Assembly (NCBI GenBank): GCA_009869945.1
Contig: WIXG01000023.1
Span: 248,001 to 312,000, forward strand
Reading direction: 5' to 3'
DNA from: Mesaphorura yosii
Lineage: Eukaryota; Arthropoda; Collembola; Poduromorpha; Tullbergiidae
DNA length: 64,000 bases
Shown: piece after piece, positions 22,592-32,900 of the stretch
Position numbering within the stretch: position 1 is the first letter of the stretch
Layout of the letters: each line of letters opens with the position of its first letter
The notes under the pieces: model-generated
The model's input: the letters and a program-made list of their open reading frames with translations, nothing else
Told to the model about the DNA's origin: nothing
The model's database searches: none
Position numbers and translations under genes: made by a program

Positions 22592-22845
22592 TTAGCGCCG
22601 GGTCGATTTTGACTAGCAACCATAGTTTTTAACCTAATTCGACCTCGATTAGTCCGAATCCGGTGAAATTTTTGTGCGGAAACGCTTCCAAGCAAAGTTA
22701 CAGCGCTTCCAACATCCGCCGTCTCAGCATTCAAGCCTGTGATACTTGGAAGCGTTTCCGCACAAAAATTTCGCCGGATTCGGACTCATCGAGGTCGAAT
22801 TAGGTTAAAAACTATGGTTGCTAGTCAAAATCGACCCGGTGCTAA
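22592..22845. repeat. Foldback element: 101-bp inverted repeat with 52-nt loop
   Basis: The left arm is 22592-22692 and the right arm 22745-22845. By my alignment 98 of 101 positions pair, with no gap. The spacer (22693-22744) is unrelated. Outer ends start TTAGC[G/A]CCGGG. I see no clear target-site duplication, so it may be a MITE-like or foldback transposon remnant or a local inverted duplication. If transcribed with Robo it would fold into a long double-stranded RNA stem. The 3 mismatches imply a recent origin or ongoing gene conversion. Confidence 0.92.
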
Positions 22846-23232
22846 AGTGTAACCATTACTTATCTTGTTGATTCGAAATTCTTGGCCATTTTTGCGTTTT
22901 AAGACTGCCAAAAACGTTTTGAGCTTCTAGAATTTTAGTCTGATTCATAACTTTTGTCACTGCCTAACTGCTATTCTGCTCTGACTTGACCTGTTTCTAT
23001 TTATTAGCGTTGAAGAACATAATATGTGTTTAATCATCCATTGCATATATGAGTTACGAACGACTGATCTGATAGAGAAGATGCTAAGTTCCGTGTGGAT
23101 GAAAACTTAAATTGTTCCAGTCGAAGGCGAGGCCAGTCCTATTCTGTCCAGAGGGCTTGACTATAATCTATAATCTCGTAATAATATGTAGGGTAATTAT
23201 ATACAAATAACCTGAAACTGTTGTACTTGTAC

Positions 23233-23238
23233 AATAAA
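23233..23238 (+). promoter_or_regulatory. Candidate polyadenylation signal for Robo
   Basis: Canonical AATAAA, the first good one after the stop codon at 22522, followed by T/G-rich sequence (TGCTTTTGAGCATGTTCTTG). Confidence 0.5.
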
Positions 23239-23255
23239 TCATGCTTTTGAGCATG

Positions 23256-24404
23256 TTCTTGAGAGATATTCGTTTGTTACTACTAGTAATTAAGGATTCG
23301 TATCTCTGTGTACTATAATCCTGTAAATATTAAATTGATAGATTTGTATCTAACATAAGCTTAAGCTAAGAAATGTTTTAGCTGCTGCCTTCAGACTATT
23401 CAGACATGAAAGGGGCAGAATGAGAATATACGGCGCTGTTTCTTCTTGTACTTAGCGTAGGAATTAAAGTTTTAGACTGTCTAACCGTAACCGCAACCCG
23501 CAACACAGCAGCTGTTTAAAACTTTAAATCTGTTTTACCGTGATTTATTTAAAAACTGCTCCATAGGTTGGTTTTATGCAGTACTTCGATTCGGCGTGTG
23601 AGTAATAGCGCGGAGCGGAAGAATTTGCATATCTGCTGGCAAAATTGTTTTAATTCTGAATAGTAGAAGAGTACCGCCTCAAAGATAACTGCCATATTAA
23701 TAAGATAGAATACAATGCATTGTGAAATGATATGAGAAATCGATGACTACAGTTCAAGATTACTGGCATAAGAGGAAATTTTGGATGGAAATGCTGGAAA
23801 GCTAATACGGAATTTGTACATATCAGATGAACAATAAAAGAAGTATTACAAATTCGGAAAGCGAAACACAAGACAAAAGTGTTGAAGCCATTGAAGTGAT
23901 TTCACTCATTCATTACACGATTTGGATTTAAGAAGTTTTAGTCCATTGTACTGCCGAAGCTGAAACCTCAAGACTCATTTAATGGTCGTGAATCTTCATT
24001 TTCTACGCTGATGACAAGAGCGCACACACTGCGTTGAACATTGAAGCCGCAAGCTTGCAAAAATGCATTACACGATTACACGCAATTCGAGTACAGTAAT
24101 TTGTCAATTGTCAAGAGCAAAATTGTCAACAAGTAGTACGCTAAACACTCACACCCAAACTTTTTTGCCAAATACTGCTAGCATCTCTGAATTTTTCGCT
24201 GGTATGCATCGCATCGTCGATTTCATCCGCATCAAAAGAGGTAAACGAACCGTGCAATGCAATCTCATTCAATTGAGGTACTTTCATTCGGGATTTCTTG
24301 AAGAAACTCAACAATGAACCAAACAAAAAGTGACGCTACATCTTTTTGGCTTGAAGCGACGTGATTTATGTTATAGAAGTGCGAAATTCCCAATTACTAC
24401 ATAC
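23256..24404. other. Intergenic DNA
   Basis: I see nothing supportable here. It is AT-rich with scattered short frames on both strands. Confidence 0.6.
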
Positions 24405-24606
24405 TAGCAGAGCTAGCCGGCCTTCGGGCGGGGGTACTAAACTGGTGGGTTAGGGGCCCTACGTTGCTGATAAATGAAGAAGGCAACCAACCATAGAGGG
24501 TTGGGATTAGGGAGGTGTACTGATTGCACACCTCCTCAATCCTTGCTCCTCCCTTCTTGTACAGGGCCGGGCGCTGCGACGGCGGATTTCGGGCAGCACG
24601 ATCCAT
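24405..24606. other. GC-rich segment with hairpins
   Basis: This stretch is clearly richer in G and C than its surroundings. It contains a stem CCAACC/GGTTGG (24487-24492 with 24499-24504), a stem GGAGGTGT/ACACCTCC (24511-24518 with 24528-24535) and a CCTTCGGG tetraloop-like sequence near the left end. On the minus strand it is open for 69 codons (24606 to 24397), starting MDRAARNPPSQRPALYKKGG. I do not recognise the product. It could be a repeat fragment, a structured RNA or a chance frame. Confidence 0.4.
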
Positions 24607-24780
24607 TGTTTACCTCAGCTGTCCTAAGCACGAAGTAAAAAAGCTGATCTGAAGTCTTTAGTAAAGACACTAAACTGCTAAATGATAACCTTTCGGTGAA
24701 AAACCACGATCATGAATTAAAAGCAGCATGTCGAAAATGGCGAGCGTTGCGTAAGGAAGGCATTCACCGGAGAGAGCTCT

Positions 24781-24883
24781 GCATCGTCTTGTGCTTTGCT
24801 TGCACTTCAGAGCATACGAAGTCAGGCACAGGACGTCGTTTTATGTTTTACTTGTACTTTCAAGTATACGATGTCTCAGGTCA
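24781..24883 (+). repeat. Diverged tandem duplication of about 50 bp
   Basis: Copy 1 (24781-24828) and copy 2 (24832-24883) align as CATCGTCTTGTGCTTTGC against CGTCGTTTTATGTTTTAC, and continue in register to AGG. Most differences are C-to-T or G-to-A transitions. Confidence 0.55.
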
Positions 24884-25104
24884 CCATTCAAACAAGATCC
24901 ATTCGCCTCAAAGCTTTTTTTTCTTTAGAAGAAGGACAACGCGAGATGCAGCTGGTGAATTGAGAAAGCGTGCGTATGCAAAATCTCATCAAAGCTGCAG
25001 CCACCAAAGCTAAAGCACAGCTCAGCGCAGTACGTCGCTTCGTAATACCAGCTTTAGCATCAAAGGAGCTGCTGTATAGAAATAGTATTTTAAGCAGAGC
25101 TCAG

Positions 25105-25110
25105 TATATA
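25105..25110 (+). promoter_or_regulatory. TATA-like element upstream of tRNA-Gly
   Basis: TATATA ends 4 bp before the first tRNA base. Upstream TATA-like sequences are known to assist RNA polymerase III initiation at some arthropod tRNA genes. Confidence 0.4.
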
Positions 25111-25114
25111 AGAA

Positions 25115-25185
25115 GCATTGTTGGTTCAGTGGTAGAATGCTCGCCTGCCACGCGGGCGACCCGGGTTCGATTCCCGGACAATGCA
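25115..25185 (+). tRNA. tRNA-Gly (anticodon GCC)
   Basis: A complete 71-nt cloverleaf. The acceptor stem GCATTGT/ACAATGC has 7 perfect pairs and the discriminator base is A (25185). The D-arm contains TGGTTCAGTGGTAGA (the A box). The anticodon stem is 5 pairs around loop CTGCCAC, with GCC at 25147-25149. The T-arm is CCCGGGTTCGATTCCCGG (the B box GGTTCGATTCC). There is no intron and no encoded CCA. It closely resembles the widely conserved animal tRNA-Gly-GCC and should be functional. Confidence 0.97.
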
Positions 25186-25191
25186 CTTTAA

Positions 25192-25197
25192 TTTTTT
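25192..25197 (+). terminator. Pol III terminator of tRNA-Gly
   Basis: A run of six T residues starts 7 nt after the tRNA. This is the usual RNA polymerase III termination signal. Confidence 0.85.
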
Positions 25198-26730
25198 GCA
25201 CGTTGTCACCTTAAAATCCGTGCCCGTGCCTCATGATTGAAGGCTGTCTTCAATGTTAATGATCATTTTTCATTCTTTTTACGGACAAAAATTTATTTTA
25301 TTCATCTCAAGTCAATTACATGTTAAAATTAGCACAATATTAACAGCTTTAAATTAAAATCATACGTTCCACAACACAGAGTGAGTGTGGGCTCGGCTCT
25401 TAAAATAATACTCGAGTCTGACGAGTTAAGAAGTTAAGCACAATACGCACTAGCACGGCTAATTAATTCTTATATATAACAACGACTGTATTAATCTCTG
25501 CATTGTACAAATAAAAACTTCGAATGCAGGTTCACGTGCTCATAATTTACAATTCCGTCAAATGGTCATCTTTTAGCAGCATTAACGATAATAATGCCAC
25601 GCTACACTACTACAAATGGTACAGAAATGCATCGTGTAATGAGATTAAAAATTCTATCCTAGTATAAATTAGTAACAAATGAAAGCTTCTTTTGGATTGG
25701 AAGATTACGAGTCGGAGTTGGGAGAAATTGATTTCAATCTTTGTGCACTGCCAAAATAGTTTTAAGATCAGCAGTCCGCAAGATAAAATTCTCTCGACAC
25801 ACACTGTCTTGCTTCAAAAATTCAAAATGCGGTTTAGAAAAGTTAAATGCAGTTGAATTTACTGGTTAAAAAGGAAGGCTTTCGGTGAGAGTATTAGACG
25901 GAGTTAAGAAAATGGTTCCATTATTCAGGTTACAGTTAGTTGTTATAAAAGTTACAAACTTATTGTTATTGTACAAGCTGACCGATGATTGAAGATAGAA
26001 AACGGCTTTGCGTTCGCAAAAATTTGTGATTGCATCCGGTGGGAATGGCCTCAACAAAATTTTTAGTTTTGTTTTGATTTTATGCTGCATTAAAAATTCA
26101 GAAGCGAGTCTGCGGTAAGAAAGTGAAAATTCACTGCTGCTCAAACTGCTCAAGCTGCTCAAGATGCAGCCTACAAAATCTATCAGCATTATTCTACGAA
26201 CTCGCTAGCAATAAATAACAAGATTTGGCAAATTCGGAAAAGAGTTCAACCTGCCTAGTCCGGGTTAATCAGTTTGCGGTTGAATTTTCAAGGAATCAAT
26301 TTCTCGTTGTAAAACTTTCCAGTAGTTATTAGTTCTTACAATCAGTACAATCTCTAGGAAGCTGCCTTGCCTTAATGGTACAGTACACAGTAAAATACGT
26401 CATCAGTCGTACTTGCATTAAAAAATAATTCTAAAGCAATAAATTCTTAACTACTGAGTGCTTGGAAGTAAACTGGCATTAACCAACCATAAATAACTTT
26501 CTAACATACTTAATTTCAGATTCTAATCCCACAATTTCATTCACAATAGTTTAGTTACCATCTACCTCCCAACCTGTTCAGGACATTATGGTCTCACATT
26601 ATGCGGAAGGTCGCAGTACGAGTAAAATATTTCACAAAAATTAAAAGCTGCCAATTAGATAAATACAATTTTTGCAGTACAAAACAAGTCATCCTGCACT
26701 TTGTTCTTCAGAAAGCTACGTTCCAATAGT
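25198..26730 (-). other. Probable Fas3 3' UTR (tail B) and intergenic DNA
   Basis: Downstream of the Fas3 tail-B stop on the minus strand I see no coding sequence. Overlapping AATAAA-type signals for the minus strand lie at about 25292-25302, roughly 110 bp from the tRNA. The 3' UTR could therefore be as long as 1.4 kb. Confidence 0.45.
25292..25302 (-). promoter_or_regulatory. Candidate polyadenylation signals for Fas3 tail B
   Basis: The plus strand reads TTTATTTTATT, which is two overlapping AATAAA on the minus strand. No other canonical signal was noticed between here and the tail-B stop at 26731. Confidence 0.4.
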
Positions 26731-26991
26731 TTACTTTTTAGGGCTTCCGCCTCCTTTGGCTGGACTTTTATCAGCAGCCGTTGTCTCCGCTGCAGGAACG
26801 ACAGCAACAATCTCAGCGTATTCCGTTTTATCATCAGATCGTACTACAACGGTTGGTGGTTTACCTTTCAAATTAGTGTCTAAGGTTAAATCCAATTCTG
26901 CGTAAACAATATCGTCTGGTTTCTTCTCCTCGGTTCCGGCAGGTGTAGTTTCTGTCGCAGGTGCAGTATCTTTATCCTTGTCTTGCTTTTC
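26731..26991 (-). CDS. Fas3: Fas3 tail B, last coding exon (YAEL/YAEI)
   Basis: Acceptor CGTTATTCAG, phase 0, 86 residues and a TAA stop. It starts EKQDKDKDTAPATETTPAGT and contains DDIVYAELDL (Tyr508) and KTEYAEIVAVV (Tyr536). It ends in a Lys/Gly/Pro-rich sequence finishing SPKK. The two Y-A-E-[L/I] motifs are spaced 28 residues apart and could be tyrosine-phosphorylation sites. Confidence 0.88.
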   Translation of the reverse strand, partial: EKQDKDKDTAPATETTPAGTEEKKPDDIVYAELDLTLDTNLKGKPPTVVVRSDDKTEYAEIVAVVPAAETTAADKSPAKGGGSPKK

Positions 26992-29900
26992 CTGAATAAC
27001 GCGGAAAATGTTAGACAGGTAGCCATGCTTATCTTTGACTCCAAGAAATAGGAGTCTTTAAAATGTACCTTGCCTGCCTCTTCGTCAATCGGTGCCGTCT
27101 TGTCCTTCTTTTGAGGCTTCAGCTTTTGGAGGTTCTCGTAGATTGCACTCAGACGAGTTTGGAGACGCCTGGTGACTGGGACCTGTTCGGTTTCCTTTGG
27201 CTTTGCAGGTGCATCAGTTTCGGTTCCAGCCGCACTTTCACCGCCATCACCGTCCATTCTGTGCAACGAAAGAAACATGTTAATTTTAGTATGATATCAC
27301 ATTTAAATGAATGAACTTCAATTTCTTACCTTTCCTTTTCCGAAGCAGTTCCATCGTTTCCTGTGGAGAAGCGAGAACAAAAGAAAAATAATAAGCAATA
27401 GTGACGGAAAACCTTTCTGGGGCAGTGCCAGGGACGAGGTAAAGAGTTTTCCAAGAAACAATCAAACAACTGCAAAATTGCAACTGTCATCTATCTAATT
27501 TCCATTGTTTTAAACACACATTTACGCAACTAATTCTAAGAAGCTGGGATGCAACTCAACGGTATTCAAAGACTTCCACAACAAAAACGTACAGAACGAA
27601 GGTGGTCTCTTTTACTCGACTCTCGTTCAATAATTAAAAAATTCACTTTTAACATTTTATTCAATTAAGAGTGAGGCTATAATTTAATTTTTGTAACAAC
27701 AACTTGTAAGCCGATATGAATGAATACGCTTAAACGATAATTAATTGAGAACTAAGAAAACACGAGCCTCCTATTTCCTATCATGTTATTAATGTAGTTG
27801 CTAAATAAGCTTAGCTGAGATTGGATTTACCAAATCTTACGTCCTAAAGTTAATTCGTCCAGTAAATCTTGTAATGTCCTAATTTAGCAACGTTTAGGCA
27901 GGACGCACAACTCGGCTCGTCCAAGCTTTAAAGTGATAAATATTTGTGGAATGATATGGTCGACTTTAACAGCACAAAACTCAGACTTCACATTTTGATA
28001 GATATTCATATTTGCAAAGCTTGCGTAAGGTAAATGTGAAGGCAATGCAGTATGTAGTCACTTAGCAATTGAACCCCAAAATGCTTGGCACTGTTCTAAT
28101 GATTCTAACATAATCCTAATCCTTACTTGCCCTAAATCTCCTCGAACTATTTACAGTGGGCGAATTCAAAGGATATAAATGCCAAAATGTCTCACACAAG
28201 CTAAATATCTAGACTCATAACACATAAAACTTTACAAATGGTAGCACATAGCTGCTTTGTGTCCGAAATTCTCATTCGGAGCTCACCTATTCTTACCGAA
28301 GCATTCTACTAAGAGCTAATCCTCTGGGCGTAAAATAGAATGAAATAAAACCCATATATTTAGAAAAACTGCGATGAAACCAAAAAGAAACCCCAGAAAT
28401 TGAAAGTTAGTACGTGGAAGGAGATTTGAGCCAATTATATTTGTTCGTTACGTTAATATAAGGAGGGTATTCGGAATTCATTCACTTCGTTGTCTAACTA
28501 CGATTTTGTAATCGCAGTGCGGCTGTGCGAGGAAAGTAGCTCGGCCGCTCACGACATATAGCAAACAACAGTATCACCAGATTACGTGTTCACAATGCTA
28601 ACAATTAATGATAAATACACAGAGTCTATTTGAGACTTGCGAATAGTTCAAATGCAACAATAGGCAAATTATTGAATGGATGGAAACATTTATCTAGTAA
28701 GTAGTCTTGACTGCCGTTAGTGTATTATTGAATTTGCTAAGAATGGAGTGAAAGCATGGACGGACAACAGCCAACAGCAAAAGCAAAGCGAATAATAATA
28801 ATAAATAATCGTAAGATAGCAAAGGGCACTTAATTAACTACAGTGAACAACATGGCAGGAATTTCTTAACTTAAAACTAACAAATACACTTAAAATGGCT
28901 ATAGAAAATGAGTTTCTTAATGCGCAAGACAGAAAATGATGTACTCTTTCACTCATCCGCAACAAAGGTCGATAAAATAAAATAATTTGTGTTAAGAGTA
29001 ATAATTATCTTTCCAGTCAATGTCAGATTAAATTCTCAACTCAATTCTTTAGTTTTCGGTGTTTTAACAATTTTATGATTAAGTTCTTGGAGTTCGTTTA
29101 AACTGGACTATCTTTCACACTTCTGTGCACGACTTCGTTATCGTCCATTGGTGGAGGAGGAATAGTTGGTGCAGGAGGCGGAACTCCAGAATTGCCGTTC
29201 GTGTATTTTCCTGGTGGGTTGTGTGAATATGGCGCATAGCCTCCTTCACCACCACCGGGAGCATTTGGGTTCTCGGCACCAGAGTCACCCAGGTCGGACG
29301 GTGCACCTTCGATCTTTGCCGTTGAATGAGAATCGTCTTGGTACTTACTTCTCCCTGAAGAAGCAGAAGAACATCAACATAATTATTAATTGAGAACTCC
29401 CCACAGAATGAAATTAGCGTTGAAAGGTTAATTTTGTCAAATAATTCGTGAATTATGCTGCCGTTACTTTGCACTATGATTTTGTTTAATTGACCAAAGG
29501 ATTTCACCCAACGTTACTGTCACACTACGTTAAGAGCTTAAAAGTTTAAATTTAAGTTTCAGGAGTCTTTCTCAATTAAAGAATTATGTTGATATTCTCA
29601 GATTCTCACCCAACTCAACGATCAGCTATTCCCCTTCCACCGAAGACTTTTCATTGTATCTCGCTTAGTTATTCCAGAATATCACAAAACAATTAAGTAT
29701 GGCATTAGATTACAAAAATCTACACAGAGTAGGAAAAATTCTTAACTAGCCCATTCCCAAAATAATACAGAAACGTCGATCAGAATCTTCAATCATAAAT
29801 TCGCATGTACAAGAAAGAAAAATGAAATGAAAGAAGGCATCGCTTTGGTCAATCCACGCAAAATCATATAAAAGAGTCGCAAAATCATAAAAATTCGCAA

Positions 29901-32900
29901 GACACGTAAGGAAACGTAGAAAATAATTTGAGCAAGGCATGAACATTCCTAAATTAACGTGAAATCACGGAACACTGAAGACATAATTGAGCAACTTTTA
30001 GCTTGAAACGCATTTTCATTAATTAATGCAATTCCTTGCATTCTGCGTTGTCAATTAAAGACCAAAATTGCGCAAGCACATTATTTCCAACCGGTTGAAG
30101 CCTCGCTTATTGACAAGCACGTGCGACAGCTTCAGATTCAAAAGTCTAAGACGATTCTAATCTAAACTTTGTCGTGAAAGATAGAAGCGGTACCAAATCT
30201 ATAAAAAGTCTGGGAGTGTAGGTTCACCTTTGAAGCACAGCAATCCTTTGGCGCGCGTGTAGACCACAATGATCGCAAGTATGATAAGAATAGCCGGGAT
30301 TCCCAGGACCAGACCCACAATGCCACCTGCACTCAATGCACCTGCAAGAAATTACGTTTCGTCAGATCATTTATGGAATAAACAAAACTCATTGAGATTA
30401 TGAAATCATACCGGCTTCAGGAGACGCGGTTGACAGCTCAATTTGCAATTCAATTGGTTGTCCAAGTTGGTTGTGTGCGCGAAGTCTGTACACCTTATCG
30501 AGATCCTCTTCTTCCAATTTAAAGATTTCCAGGCGGTATTCAAATAGGCCAGACTGATTCTGGGAACAAATAACAAAATGCGGATTCGTTTCGACTTTTA
30601 CGTAGTTCGCCATTATTTTCAATAAATAGTTGCAGCTAAAGTTTCACTTACAGCAAAAGCAATGGGTCGGTGCGCTTGGTATCTTGGGCGTGTGCTGTCG
30701 GGTGAAAGCGGAGGCTCATTGCCAACAAGCCATGAAACTTCGGGGTTTGGATTTGACGAGATGTTGACAGCAATAATGGCCCTTTCCCCAATTCCACTAA
30801 CGTACGCCGGACTGAATCTGTCAACAGCTCGTGGTGGAACTGGAAAGAAAATACGACCAGGGTTGAACGGCACCAGTGAACGGTCACGAATTTCCCGTAT
30901 TAACTTTTAAACTTACATTGAACAATGATGCGTTGACTAGCTGTGTACTCCAGTTGTTCGTACTCAGAGACTGTCTCGTGAATCAGCATACATCGCACAT
31001 CCATTCCATTGTGTTCTCTAGTGAAGGTATATCCAGTCAACTTCTGTCCAGTAAAGTTCCTGCTGTCATTCGTGGTTCTGTCCAAGACAGGAGAGCGGTT
31101 GACGATTTCCATGTCGCCTGTATACAAAAACAGACCAAATTTGAGCAAATGCAAGTTCAATGCTTCATGGGCCAGCAGGAGTCTGGCGTGGCATCTGGTT
31201 TGCTTACCGATGAACCATTTGAATTGAGGTTGAGGCTGGCCACCCTCAGCGTAGCATGTTAGATCAACACCCTGGTCAACTCGTGACACTTCGGGGTCGA
31301 GCAGATTCTTCAGCCGGTTGCCTTCATCGTCAAGATGTGGTCGACTTGGTTTTTCTGGTTAATTAATATGCATCATTAGAACACAGGAAAATATAGTTTC
31401 ATTGGACAATTTCAGCCAAACTAGTGTGCCCATGTCATTCAACATTCTTCCCGCTCCAATAAACTGTAAAATTGGCCAACCACCGTCATTGTCATTGTCG
31501 TCGTTTAATGAAACTAAAGTTCATTCCTACCTCTGCATTAATAATGCATGACTGGCATTGCCGCTGCCCCTTCATGAGCGGTGCAAAGAAATAAGGAAAC
31601 CTAGCATTACGCATAGAGTTCAACAATTTGTCAAGCCACTGGAACTATTCCGCACAACAATGCAGAAAACAGAAATGGATGCACCGTCACAAAAGAGCAA
31701 AATTCTCCAACTTCCGGTCTCAGACGCAGACATGAAGACCTAACAAGGCATTTATGCATCGGTGAATTCGTATAATCATTGCTATTATCGTGGCCATCAT
31801 TTACATATGCTTTTCCAAGTGTGCAATTGTGAATCTTCCTCTACAATGGAATCACACAACTACAATGGGTCATGAGTATGGAAAATGAAGTTGTTAATAT
31901 GTGAAATTGAATAGCTTGTAATTCACAATAAACTCAGCCCTACGACTTAACTGGCAAGGTTCACGTAATTCACGTTTGCTATAAAACAATCTTCGAGGAA
32001 ATATGACACTCAACTTTGTTCTGAATTTCTTCATGATGCAAACACGCCTTTTCCTTCAATTCTTCAACCTGATTAAAGGAACGGCTCAGTTGTTAGCGAA
32101 ATTCGCGACCTTAAACCCTTTCTGAAGGTGGGAGGTTTTATTTCTGTTCTTGCCGTACTAAAAGTAAGATTTTTGAACACTTCATAAAAATATGCAGAGA
32201 ACACAAAGAAGGAAAGAGTGCGTTTTCTCATCCAATTTCCTCACAGCAGGACACTTTGTTCTCAAGACGCGAAATTCTCATAATTATTTGCGTAACCTTT
32301 GGAGGAAAAGGCTGAATTTGTTTTGCCAAAAGATAAGCGTGACATTTTCTAAATGGCAAGGGCAGACATAAATTTCCAGGAGGCAGATTATGAAACTGAA
32401 ACCAATTGTTTCAAAGATGCATGGGCTGAATCCTTACTGGGCATTTGGCAGTCCATCTCATGAAAATGATCCTGATATTAATGGCTAGCCTGGCCAGCCC
32501 AAAGTAATTTACAATTACAAAGAAATCTGGAACCAAAACCATAAACATAAACCTGGTCTTATCTACCTAACCTAACCAACCCACGACAGACATGAGCTTC
32601 GTCTACTTCGTGCGTCCCGGCCTTTACTCGTTACGTGCAAGACAAGATTACAAAACCGAACCAAAGAGATGAGATCAGGAAGGTCATCAACACTCATTAT
32701 CATTAATAACACTGCTTTCTGCTATTCAGTCTCCTTTTCACGTCTTTCTTCTATGGCGAAAATAATGTGCAAGGGGAATCTCGACCGCTCAAAAGATTTT
32801 CGCCTCGAGACAAAAATTCTCAATGTCAAATTGCAAAAGGGATGAAACACAGCTGCATAGCGCATAGAAACAAAATACGCAGGGCGAATTCCTGTTTCAA

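Larger units (their letters stand above)
22523..23255 (+). other. Probable Robo 3' UTR
   Basis: This runs from the stop codon to just beyond the first AATAAA (23233-23238). It contains a near-perfect 101-bp inverted repeat, listed separately. The transcript end is inferred from the signal only. Confidence 0.55.

Noticed and set aside
27057-27257. ATG of MDGDGGESAAG as the start of a separate small gene
   Set aside because: It lies one base inside an exon with a good acceptor, and its frame continues smoothly from the 31-nt upstream exon and the Fas3 membrane exon.
32567-32578. CCTAACCTAACC, resembling arthropod telomere repeats
   Set aside because: Only two units. Far too short for an interstitial telomeric array.
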